A DNA stretch of 64,000 nt from Shinella sp. H4-D48 (GTDB lineage Bacteria > Pseudomonadota > Alphaproteobacteria > Rhizobiales > Rhizobiaceae). The stretch is from positions 2,936,501 through 3,000,500 of the forward strand of contig NZ_CP093337.1 of assembly GCF_022637395.1 (NCBI RefSeq), written 5' to 3'. Shown here in pieces: positions 48,861 through 56,630 of the stretch. A program made the translations under genes and the position numbers. The first letter of the stretch is position 1, and every line of letters starts with the position of its first letter. The notes below the pieces were generated by a model that worked only from the letters and a program-made list of their open reading frames with translations, ran no database searches and was not told the origin of the DNA.

Positions 48861-50222
48861 ATGCTTTCCAAGAGATCCCCGTATGCAGTTTATATGCCCG
48901 CCATCAGCTCGAACTTTGCGAAAATCGGCCACTCGCAACACCTCAAACGCAACTTCTCATTTGCAGAAAAAGATCTGAATTTCCTCGACCCGGCGAGCAC
49001 GCTTTTCCACTACCCTTACGCCCTCTACAGCGCGGGCCAGGCAGCGCGCACCGATGGCGCGGCTCAACAGATCAGCATCGTAAGCCAAAGAGACCGCAAC
49101 CGAACGACGGTGATCGGTGACAGCGGCGGTTTCCAGATACAGCAAGGCACGATCAAGTTTGAAGGCGATGCCACATGCGAACGCATGTTGCGCTGGATGG
49201 AAGACCACGCCGACTATTCCATGTCTCTGGATTTTCCGACCGGAGGGATATCTCCGGGCAATGTCGCGATGCACACCGCTCGCCTCGACACGCAGGGGAA
49301 AATCACGGCGATGAGCGCAACCAATGGCCTGTCACCGGATTACAATGCCTGTCTCTCGCAATCGCTGCTCAATCTCGACTACTTCGTCCAGAACCGCCGA
49401 CCGGGGAAGACCAACCTGCTCAATGTCCTGCAAGGGCGTACCGAGCGTGAAAGCAAAGTCTGGTACGACGCCGTGAAGGGCTATCCGCTGGAGGGATGGG
49501 CTTTTGCCGGCACACATCAGAGCGCATTTTCCCTGACCATGGCTCGCTTGCTCGACATGTACGACGACGGATTGTTGCAGAAGGCCAAATGGATACATTT
49601 CCTCGGCATCTCGACACTGGAGCCAGCCTATCTCTTCACCACGCTTCTTCGTTGCGTGCGTCGATACAATCCAGAAATCGGCATCTCCTTCGACACGTCA
49701 AGCCCGTTTCTCTCGGCGGCGAACTTCAACATGTACACATCGTTTCGGTTCGACAAACACGGCTGCGCGCTCATATCCGTGCCATTCGCGGAACATTCGA
49801 GCACTGGCGACACCCGCACACTCAACAAAATGGGTCGCGACCTTGCGAAAGAGGTCACGATAGCACGCGACGGAACGCTCGCGATGCGCTTCACTCCGCT
49901 CCCCGTTGCAACTGCTATCGGCTCAAAAGTAACCGTCGCTGAAATTTGCGAGATGCGGGATAATCGGCTGCGCGTCACCACGGACGGCGTTTGGATTTTG
50001 ATGAACAACAATGTCGAAGTGTTCAAAAAAGCCTTTGAAGCTCTCAATCGTAGCTTCGATGAAAACGCGCTCGATGATGACGTGCCAGTCCATGTACGTG
50101 CTGCGAAGATCGCTATCGAAAAGATTTTCGAAGCGCGCGTCTTGAAAGGAGCGGTTGCCTCGAGAGACTTACTGCAAGAATGTAGCGCCCTATTGGACGT
50201 ATTTGCCGAGGCGAGGAACTGA
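48861..50222 (+). CDS. TGT/DpdA-like base-exchange enzyme
   Basis: A 453-residue protein with the tRNA-guanine transglycosylase fold signature: TVIGDSGGFQIQQG (D87-S-G-G-F-Q), YSMSLDFPTGG with D124, NLLNVLQGR, GWAFAGTHQ and GISFDTSSPF with D278, matching the acid and nucleophile positions of TGT. The C-terminal zinc motif of bacterial TGT (CxCxxC...H) is absent. The sequence is not the housekeeping tgt and is closer in style to DpdA, which inserts 7-deazaguanine bases into phage or genomic-island DNA. ATG with AAGG seven bases upstream. The 7-deazaguanine synthesis genes are not in the window, so precursors must come from host queuosine metabolism. Confidence 0.75.
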   Translation: MLSKRSPYAVYMPAISSNFAKIGHSQHLKRNFSFAEKDLNFLDPASTLFHYPYALYSAGQAARTDGAAQQISIVSQRDRNRTTVIGDSGGFQIQQGTIKFEGDATCERMLRWMEDHADYSMSLDFPTGGISPGNVAMHTARLDTQGKITAMSATNGLSPDYNACLSQSLLNLDYFVQNRRPGKTNLLNVLQGRTERESKVWYDAVKGYPLEGWAFAGTHQSAFSLTMARLLDMYDDGLLQKAKWIHFLGISTLEPAYLFTTLLRCVRRYNPEIGISFDTSSPFLSAANFNMYTSFRFDKHGCALISVPFAEHSSTGDTRTLNKMGRDLAKEVTIARDGTLAMRFTPLPVATAIGSKVTVAEICEMRDNRLRVTTDGVWILMNNNVEVFKKAFEALNRSFDENALDDDVPVHVRAAKIAIEKIFEARVLKGAVASRDLLQECSALLDVFAEARN

Positions 50223-50451
50223 GCAGGATGGGGGCAATCTCCCCTTCGATAGCAGTCATTGCCGTCGTTGCAAAAATCCCTATTCTGCAACGTCGTAAAT
50301 GTCAGACGCAAAATCGGATAAAAACTGGGGAGCTTTGTACCAAGGGAGTGGCGGCTTCCGACCCCATTTAAGACATTTGGCCCATTGTCCGGACTGCCCG
50401 AAAGCGGACATCAAGAGCTATTGGAATCACCTCTCGTCACGCAGCGTTAGC

Positions 50452-51207
50452 TCAAGTTGTGGCGTGATGTACGCCACCATTGTCGGCATCAACGATGATC
50501 GAAAGAGCCACGTGTCTTGGGCGTGTCAGGGCAAAAATAACGGCATCGACGACGTCGCGGATCGTGGCCCGTTCACCCTTCTGCCGTTCGGATGCCGCTT
50601 CCCATTCAGGCGTTCCGTGGGTTAGGTCGTCGAGATAAGGCGGATGGACCACCATTGATCGAATAGGCGTGCCGGTCAGCACCTGTGAGAGACCTTCAGC
50701 AAGCGCTGCCTGCGCGCGCTTGGCAGCATAAAAGGGTATCGAAGCGGATTGTAATGCGGCGTTGGGGAGGCCGCTGATCGAACCAATCGTCACAATATCA
50801 GGTCGAGCTGATCGCCGCAGGATTGGAAGCAGGCCCTGTGTAAGCAAGAAAGTTCCGGTGACCGCCGCATTGATGACGGATGCCACCTCTTCATCGGAAT
50901 GATCCTCATCCGAAGCCTCCAGCCACATGGCCCCGTTGTTTACGAGGACGTCGATTGGCCGGCCGTCAGCACGCAAAACCTCAATGGCGGAGGACACGGA
51001 TTTCGGGTTTGCCAAGTCAATTTGTACGATCGGCACATTCATTCCGTGGATCGCCCCAATCTCCGATGCGATGGTTCGGAGAGCGCCCAAGTTTCGACCC
51101 GCGAGAATTGGCAAGCAACCTTGCTGCGCCAACTCGAACGCCAATGCCGCTCCCAAGCCCCGGCCCGCGCCGGTAATCAAAACTTGCGCTCCGCCCAATT
51201 CACTCAC
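50452..51207 (-). CDS. Short-chain dehydrogenase/reductase
   Basis: A 251-residue classical SDR: cofactor motif TGAGRGLGAAL near the start, VNNGAM, TIGSISGLPNAALQSASIPFYAAK with the catalytic Ser, Tyr and Lys. The GTG start has GGAG seven bases upstream. Substrate unknown. It reads toward the TGT-like gene and away from OsmC; nothing ties it to the base-modification pair. Confidence 0.88.
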   Translation of the reverse strand: MSELGGAQVLITGAGRGLGAALAFELAQQGCLPILAGRNLGALRTIASEIGAIHGMNVPIVQIDLANPKSVSSAIEVLRADGRPIDVLVNNGAMWLEASDEDHSDEEVASVINAAVTGTFLLTQGLLPILRRSARPDIVTIGSISGLPNAALQSASIPFYAAKRAQAALAEGLSQVLTGTPIRSMVVHPPYLDDLTHGTPEWEAASERQKGERATIRDVVDAVIFALTRPRHVALSIIVDADNGGVHHATT

Positions 51208-51379
51208 TAACTTGCTCCAGTCGGCCTACTTCCACCGCGATTTCTAGCTTCTGCAATAACTTGAACGCATTTCGCCATCAACAACCTGCGGGCTTCCTAT
51301 TTTCAAGCCTGCCCGCCCCGTATTGCGGCATTTTATGAAGTGGTCAACGATCTTCCAGCCAATACCACAGGAGCAGGTC

Positions 51380-51781
51380 ATGCAGACTGCCACTATCGAG
51401 ATCAGAAACGTCACAGGCACGGAAGCCGCCCTGGGATGGGCAGGTGGGCATACACTCGTCGTTGACCGTCCTGTTGGGCGAGCGGGTGGCCTTGGACTTG
51501 GTTTCAATGGAGCCCAATTGCTGGGCCTGACCATCGGTGGGTGCTTTGCTAATGACCTGCGCTATGTCGCCGACCAGGAAGGCGTCAAGATCCAGGACAT
51601 TAGCATCACCGTGGATCTAACTTTGCAGGGCGACCCTATTATTGCGACCGACGCTGTCATTCGCGTGTCGGTGGAGATGGCCGATGGCGCCGATGGCACC
51701 GACTTGATCAGGCGGACCAGTGCGATATCGATGGCCATGAATTCACTGAACCGGGGCATAGCGGTCAGGCTGCAAGGATAA
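51380..51781 (+). CDS. OsmC-family peroxide-detoxifying protein
   Basis: A 133-residue OsmC/Ohr fold protein, with the first conserved Cys in GLTIGGCFANDLRYVA. The second Cys typical of OsmC is not seen, so it may be a regulatory or atypical member. AGGAG lies six bases before the ATG at 51380. It is isolated on its strand. Confidence 0.8.
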   Translation: MQTATIEIRNVTGTEAALGWAGGHTLVVDRPVGRAGGLGLGFNGAQLLGLTIGGCFANDLRYVADQEGVKIQDISITVDLTLQGDPIIATDAVIRVSVEMADGADGTDLIRRTSAISMAMNSLNRGIAVRLQG

Positions 51782-51968
51782 TACCCGATTGCCAAAGCCG
51801 TTGCTCATAAACGCTTTCCGTAATCAACGTGCCGTTCTGGAACCGACCCCATTGCGGAAATCCAGGTTCTGGCACCTGATCCTCGAAAGCGGACATTCTT
51901 CCATGCTGGTACGTTCATCAGCCCGATCAAGCTAGCCTTTTTGAGCCGCTACATCGGCGCCAACCCGC

Positions 51969-52160
51969 TCAACCCGTCTTCCGTGCCGTGATTTTCAGTT
52001 GTGCTACTCGTCGGCCCAAGTCGCGCAGGAGCTCCTTGCGGCGGTAGGGCGTCTGCTTTTTCCAGCCCCTGATTTCAGCAACGGACACGCCGCAGCCCTT
52101 GCACCAACCGGTCTGGCGATGGAATTCGCAGATACGAATACAGGGATCATCTTTCCTCAC
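51969..52160 (-). CDS. DUF1289 protein
   Basis: A 63-residue protein of the DUF1289 family: DDPCIRICEFHRQTGWCKGCGVSVAEIRGWKKQTPYRRKELL with four conserved Cys that may bind a metal or iron-sulfur cluster. The GTG at 52160 was chosen because GGAGG lies six bases upstream; a GTG six codons earlier has none. It is divergent from dmeR. Confidence 0.8.
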   Translation of the reverse strand: MRKDDPCIRICEFHRQTGWCKGCGVSVAEIRGWKKQTPYRRKELLRDLGRRVAQLKITARKTG

Positions 52161-52203
52161 GACACGCCTCCAGAACACCGATCAAAATTTCTGTAGACTA
52201 AAA

Positions 52204-52220
52204 TAGGGTACCCCCCTATA
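52204..52220. promoter_or_regulatory. Probable DmeR operator
   Basis: Inverted repeat ATAGGG-TACCC-CCCTAT, 17 bases, with a G/C tract flanked by A/T as in RcnR/CsoR-family operators. It lies 20 bases upstream of the dmeR start and probably overlaps its promoter. Confidence 0.65.
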
Positions 52221-52239
52221 TTATCACGGGGAGAGCGTT

Positions 52240-52518
52240 ATGTCACATACGATCAAAGAGAAGGCCAAGCTGCTGGCGCGGGTTCGCAGGCTCAAAGGAC
52301 AAATGGAGGCGATCGAGCGGTCGCTTGAAGCCGAGGCGGGCTGCGCCGAGGTCCTGCAGCTGGTCGCGTCGGTTCGAGGAGCCATCAACGGGCTAACTGT
52401 CGAGCTGATTGAGGATCATATCGTCCACCACGTTGTGGACCCCAACCACGAGGCCGACGAAGACCGCGCCAAAGGCGCCGCCGACCTGATCGAGGTCGTT
52501 CGGACCTATTTCAAGTAG
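52240..52518 (+). CDS. dmeR: Nickel/cobalt-responsive repressor DmeR (RcnR/CsoR family)
   Basis: A 92-residue all-helical repressor. The Ni/Co ligand set of RcnR is complete: H3, C35, H60 and H64. The KARLLARVRRLKGQMEAIER start is typical. It sits 19 bases upstream of dmeF, the efflux gene it should control, and downstream of the 52204-52220 inverted repeat. ATG with GGGAG seven bases upstream. In rhizobia this pair is induced by cobalt and nickel. Confidence 0.92.
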   Translation: MSHTIKEKAKLLARVRRLKGQMEAIERSLEAEAGCAEVLQLVASVRGAINGLTVELIEDHIVHHVVDPNHEADEDRAKGAADLIEVVRTYFK

Positions 52519-52537
52519 TCCACGAAGGCACACTTCA

Positions 52538-53524
52538 ATGTCTATGCAGACTTTCCCGGCGCCACACGACCACGTGTTCCTGGGCAACGATCACGATCGA
52601 AACGAGCGTCGCACCTGGCTGGTCATCGGCTTGACCGCCACGATGATGGTGGCAGAAATCGTCGCTGGCACTGTGTACGGGTCTATGGCACTTGTCGCCG
52701 ATGGCTGGCACATGTCCACCCATGCTGGCGCCATGCTAATCGCGGCGCTGTCCTATATGTATGCCCGCAAGAACGCCCACAACCGCAGGTTCAGCTTCGG
52801 CACCGGTAAACTCGGTGATCTGGCCGGATTTGCCAGTGCCATCGTGCTCGCGCTTATCGCGCTACTCATCGGCTATGAGAGCCTTTTGCGGTTCCAAAAC
52901 CCCGTTGCGATCAACTTCCAGCAAGCCATTATCGTCGCAGTCATCGGGCTTGCCGTAAACTTGGTCTGTGCGTGGTTGCTGCGCGATGATCACAGCCATC
53001 ATGGTCATGGTCATGGTCATGGACACGGGCACGATCATCACGACCATCATGGCCATGACCACCAAGGGGATGCCGCCGAGAGCAAGGTCAGCGGCACTCA
53101 GGATCTCAACCTACGCGCGGCCTATCTGCATGTTCTCGCTGACGCGCTGACCTCGGTGTTGGCGATTGTGGCGCTCTTGCTGGGCAGCATCTACGGCTGG
53201 CTATGGCTGGATCCTGCCATGGGCGTCGCCGGCGGCCTCGTCATCGCACGTTGGTCGTGGGGGCTTATCAAGGAAGCTGGCGGCAACCTTCTCGACTACA
53301 TTCCCGCTGGAGAAGATCTGCCGGAGGAAATCCGGGAAGCCGTCGAGGTCGGCGGCGACAAGGTCATCGATCTCCACATCTGGCGACTTGGCCCCGGCCA
53401 TTTCGGTGCAATCGTGACGATTGAGGTCGGCGACGTTCAAGCTCCGGAAGTCTACCACGCCAAGCTCGCCCATATTCATGATCTCTCTCACCTGACGGTG
53501 GAAGCGCATGCCCGGGCCGCTTGA
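52538..53524 (+). CDS. dmeF: Cation diffusion facilitator DmeF, Co/Ni efflux
   Basis: A 328-residue CDF transporter with six hydrophobic segments and a His/Asp-rich loop (HSHHGHGHGHGHGHDHHDHH) between segments 4 and 5 that binds metal. The transport-site HxxxD pair is DGWHMSTHAGAM (segment 2) and HVLADALTSVLA (segment 5). The C-terminal cytoplasmic metal-binding domain follows. It forms an operon with dmeR. Confidence 0.92.
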   Translation: MSMQTFPAPHDHVFLGNDHDRNERRTWLVIGLTATMMVAEIVAGTVYGSMALVADGWHMSTHAGAMLIAALSYMYARKNAHNRRFSFGTGKLGDLAGFASAIVLALIALLIGYESLLRFQNPVAINFQQAIIVAVIGLAVNLVCAWLLRDDHSHHGHGHGHGHGHDHHDHHGHDHQGDAAESKVSGTQDLNLRAAYLHVLADALTSVLAIVALLLGSIYGWLWLDPAMGVAGGLVIARWSWGLIKEAGGNLLDYIPAGEDLPEEIREAVEVGGDKVIDLHIWRLGPGHFGAIVTIEVGDVQAPEVYHAKLAHIHDLSHLTVEAHARAA

Positions 53525-53635
53525 GGCGTCGTGGTGAAATGCTCGCGGCAGGCAGATCGCACTACTTCTGCCCGCTAAGGCGCGACCAGTGAGCCTCCTA
53601 CGGCAATTGCCGAAAGGTCCCGTATCGCCACCAAC

Positions 53636-53671
53636 TGTCCGCTTTCGCGTCTCGCTGCTCGAAAGCGGACA
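53636..53671. terminator. Perfect 12-base inverted repeat downstream of dmeF
   Basis: TGTCCGCTTTCG at 53636-53647 and CGAAAGCGGACA at 53660-53671 pair over 12 bases with a 12-base loop. It could terminate the dmeRF transcript, but no T run follows. The same 12-mer occurs at two other places in the island, so it may be a repeat element instead. Confidence 0.5.
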
Positions 53672-53744
53672 GGCTGCAATCCAACCCATTTCGGTCGCAA
53701 AAGTCAGAGATTTGCGACCTATTTTTGTGACGACTTCAGGGCCG

Positions 53745-54767
53745 CTACGACCTTTTCAATGACAACCCAACGCCCTTGCAGGAAAAGCGAGCATCGTAGG
53801 CCTTGGTGTAGTCCGTTTCCCGCTTTAGCAGCCCCACTTTGACCAACTCGTCGGCAAGCCACTTGTAACGCTCGGCGGTCAGGCAACCGATGCCCTTATC
53901 CAGCGCATCACCGCTGTCCACGATCCCGTATTTGTTGATCTTGTCGATGGCGTACTCGATCTGGCCGTCCGTCATATCGGGGTTCGTTGCCTTGATCAGC
54001 GCGTTGGCGGCCGAGTTGTCTCGGTACAGATAGTTGTACCAGCCCTCAATCGACGCATCGACAAACCGCTGCACAAGGTCAGGATTTGTGTCGATGAGGT
54101 TTTGCTGAACCGTGATCGTGGTCGCATAGGGCTTATAGCCGGCATCAGCGAGCAGGAAAATCGTGGGTTCCACGCCGGTCTGCTCCTTGATCTGGAAAGG
54201 CTCGGCCGTGATCAAGCCTTGCTGGGCAGACTGCTTGTTTTCAAGGAAAGGCGCGGGGCTGAAATTGTAGGGTCGGTACTGTTCGTCGCGAAAACCACCG
54301 TAATTGGCTTTCATCCACTCAAAATACGCGCCGAAACCGCCCTGCGTCATGAAGATCGTTTCGAGCGTGGCGAGGTCTCCGAATTCTCGGATGCCGCTAT
54401 CCGGGTGAGCCAAAATGACCTGAGCATTCTTCTGGTAGAAGGCAGCGACATCAACTAGCGGAATGCCCTGCTCGATGCCGACAAGCTGCTCTTGCTGCGT
54501 ACCAAGGTAGAAGTCGAGCTTGCCAGCGAGCAAAAGGGCACGGTTCTTCGCGTTCGGGCCACCTTGGACGATTTCGACATCGAGGCCATAGCGGGCATAC
54601 GTGCCATCGGCGAGAGCCTGATAGAAACCTCCGTGATCGGCTTCAGCGAGCCAATCCGTGCCGAAGCGAACTTTGTCTAGCGAATAGGCGGGGGATGCTA
54701 GAGAGGTCGCAACGAATGCCAGCAGGCCAGCGATGGCAGGCTTGTTGCGGGAGATATGCATGTTCAT
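53745..54767 (-). CDS. ABC transporter solute-binding protein, NMT1/THI5-like
   Basis: A 340-residue periplasmic binding protein: signal peptide (NKPAIAGLLAFVATSLASPAYS), then the NMT1/THI5 fold with VRFGTDWLAEADHGGFYQALADGTYARYGLDVEIVQGGP. This class takes up thiamine pyrimidine precursors, nitrate, sulfonates or similar. The ATG at 54767 has AGGA nine bases upstream. No permease or ATPase adjoins it; a matching-class permease is at 40386-41213. Confidence 0.85.
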   Translation of the reverse strand: MNMHISRNKPAIAGLLAFVATSLASPAYSLDKVRFGTDWLAEADHGGFYQALADGTYARYGLDVEIVQGGPNAKNRALLLAGKLDFYLGTQQEQLVGIEQGIPLVDVAAFYQKNAQVILAHPDSGIREFGDLATLETIFMTQGGFGAYFEWMKANYGGFRDEQYRPYNFSPAPFLENKQSAQQGLITAEPFQIKEQTGVEPTIFLLADAGYKPYATTITVQQNLIDTNPDLVQRFVDASIEGWYNYLYRDNSAANALIKATNPDMTDGQIEYAIDKINKYGIVDSGDALDKGIGCLTAERYKWLADELVKVGLLKRETDYTKAYDARFSCKGVGLSLKRS

Positions 54768-54833
54768 TGGGGATTTCCTGATATGCGGATGCGATAAACG
54801 CACAGATTGTATTCTCTGCCCCTTGGCCAAACG

Positions 54834-55109
54834 TTAAGATCGATGCCGACGAATGTCTGTGATCGCCCGCCGGTTGATTTCGTCGACAAGCTGTTGCTTG
54901 AGTTCTAGCAGGACAGGTTTCCCGCTCAGAGGCATCCGATCCAGTCGCCATGCAATCCCGCAAAGCGTGGCGAGACCCGGCTCCTGCTGGGTGGCGATCA
55001 GGTGCGAGTAATAGCGCGGGCTGCGGCCCAGCCAGATGCTGGAGAACTCCATCTGCGAACTCGCAAGGCCTGCCGCCGCCATGATTTCATAGATTTCCCT
55101 CACCTTCAT
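54834..55109 (-). CDS. Small protein of unknown function next to the HUH Rep gene
   Basis: A 91-residue protein with REIYEIMAAAGLASSQMEFSSIWLGRSPRYYSHLIATQQEPG near the start; the motif WLGRSPRYYSHL is reminiscent of small rhizobial plasmid proteins of the DUF6626 type, from memory. A predicted helix-turn-helix-like middle would fit a regulator. The ATG at 55109 has AAGGAG nine bases upstream; a GTG two codons earlier is too close to the box. It is divergent from the Rep gene. Confidence 0.55.
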   Translation of the reverse strand: MKVREIYEIMAAAGLASSQMEFSSIWLGRSPRYYSHLIATQQEPGLATLCGIAWRLDRMPLSGKPVLLELKQQLVDEINRRAITDIRRHRS

Positions 55110-55203
55110 CGCCACTATCTCCTTGTTTTAAATATTTATTCTCCAGGGACTGAGGTGTTAAAATTGCTGGATAAATAGCAGGCATTTTCAGAAGGAGATT
55201 TTA

Positions 55204-56601
55204 ATGACGAGTGCGATGTGGAAGCTAAGGAACGCGATTTGGGATGCAGGGCTTATTAGCCGGAAGGACAAGAAGCGTTTCCGCTGGCTGACTGAAGGGT
55301 ACGAGCAGCAGCGGGCAGTTGTCATGACGGCGCTTGGCGACGGTCATCCGCTGAAGGTGAAAATGACGGGCTGCGGCAAGATCGAGGATCCAGATGCCGA
55401 CTATATGCGTCATTGCGGTGTGCCGCTATGTCCGAGGTGTTTTTCGCTGGAGCGTTCAAAGCAGATCAAGCAGGCCACGCGGGAACGATTTGCATGCGTC
55501 GGCAATCATCAGTTGGCGTTCGCGACAATCCTTTTACCGCTGGCAACCAACCTGAGTGAGGTCGATGAAATCCACGAGACCACCAAGACGCGCCTGCGTA
55601 ACATTGTTGCGAAGCAGCGACGGAAAGACAGCCGATGGGACAACTTCGAACTCGTCGGCTGGTGGGAGATGGATCGTATGGTCTACGGCGATATCGAGCA
55701 ATTCGGCCGTAACACGCGCATAGCCGTCGAAGACCTCGGGGTGCCGCTCGTCTATTATAATGACACTACGATCTGGCGTCCGCATTTTCACGCGATCATC
55801 CGATTGGAGCAGCTCACAATAGATGAGGTGAACGACGCCCTGCGCAAAAGCGGATACGGAGCATCCTATCAGGTCTTAATCAAGCCGCTTGCAGATAAGC
55901 GCCGCGTCGGCCTCAACCTGAAAAAGCTCATCCAATACGCGCTGAAGTTTCGCATTGAGGACGACTACAAAGATAGCGGTCCGGTCGGTGATGCCACTGA
56001 GTACGAATATGACCTGTCAGCCCGAAAGTGGTGGCCAGATGCGGACATCAAGGCTTATGCGGAATGGCTTTGCCAAAAGCATGCTGGGTTCCAGTCACTG
56101 CGTTTCTCACTCGGTCCGAAGGGAAAGACCGCCAGGAAGTCAGCGAGCGACATTGCAGCGGCAAACACGTTGATCCCTACTCAAAATCTGAACACCTCTC
56201 TTGATACGGCTCGCGATGATATCGAGGGTACGATTTCGCTTCTGAATGCGAACGAGAACCGTGATGATCATTTCACGTTGAACGAGAGCAATGAGTGTTC
56301 TTTGAAGGATTATTCATTTCATGCGAGTTATTTTGAAGATGAAGGGATCATTGACTGGTCTGATGGTGCAGTGGCTGTAAGGTATAAGAACCCTTTACAA
56401 GATACTAACTGGACGGATGATCTGGCCTCGAAGTGCGCTCTTTCATTCCAAGAGAGCTCCAACAGCGTGCTGCATACGGCAGATACAGCAACGAAGACAT
56501 CCAGATACGCGGGAAACGTTGTCGGCCTCGCCGAGCGCCTACACGGCGGTCGGGCCACGAAGCAAGCGAGTGGCGATCAGGGGAACGGTACGACACGTTG
56601 A
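55204..56601 (+). CDS. HUH endonuclease-type replication protein
   Basis: A 465-residue protein with a Cys zinc-binding segment (CGVPLCPRC, C71/C76/C79) and the HUH metal motif PHFHAIIRL (H194, H196). A candidate nicking Tyr is in the following helix LIQYALKFRIEDD (Y245). This layout fits rolling-circle Rep proteins of plasmids and of integrative elements. The ATG at 55204 follows AAGGAG. The C-terminal 170 residues are hydrophilic and not assigned. An A/T-rich short region upstream (about 55,120-55,195) could contain a replication or nicking site. Confidence 0.7.
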   Translation: MTSAMWKLRNAIWDAGLISRKDKKRFRWLTEGYEQQRAVVMTALGDGHPLKVKMTGCGKIEDPDADYMRHCGVPLCPRCFSLERSKQIKQATRERFACVGNHQLAFATILLPLATNLSEVDEIHETTKTRLRNIVAKQRRKDSRWDNFELVGWWEMDRMVYGDIEQFGRNTRIAVEDLGVPLVYYNDTTIWRPHFHAIIRLEQLTIDEVNDALRKSGYGASYQVLIKPLADKRRVGLNLKKLIQYALKFRIEDDYKDSGPVGDATEYEYDLSARKWWPDADIKAYAEWLCQKHAGFQSLRFSLGPKGKTARKSASDIAAANTLIPTQNLNTSLDTARDDIEGTISLLNANENRDDHFTLNESNECSLKDYSFHASYFEDEGIIDWSDGAVAVRYKNPLQDTNWTDDLASKCALSFQESSNSVLHTADTATKTSRYAGNVVGLAERLHGGRATKQASGDQGNGTTR

Positions 56602-56624
56602 AAAAGTTCGCCCGCAGAACTTTT
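56602..56624 (+). terminator. Intrinsic terminator after the HUH Rep gene
   Basis: Arms AAAAGTTC at 56602-56609 and GAACTTTT at 56617-56624 with a seven-base loop, directly after the stop. The arm sequence is the same as in the terminator at 46187-46210. Confidence 0.75.
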
Positions 56625-56630
56625 CGGCCC

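Noticed and set aside
50299-50625. Forward open frame of 108 codons beside the SDR gene
   Set aside because: Most of it is antisense to the SDR coding sequence, and it has no ribosome binding site or recognisable protein feature.
52986-53066. CAT/GGTCAT repeats that look like a short tandem repeat array
   Set aside because: They encode the His-rich metal loop of DmeF and are explained by protein function.
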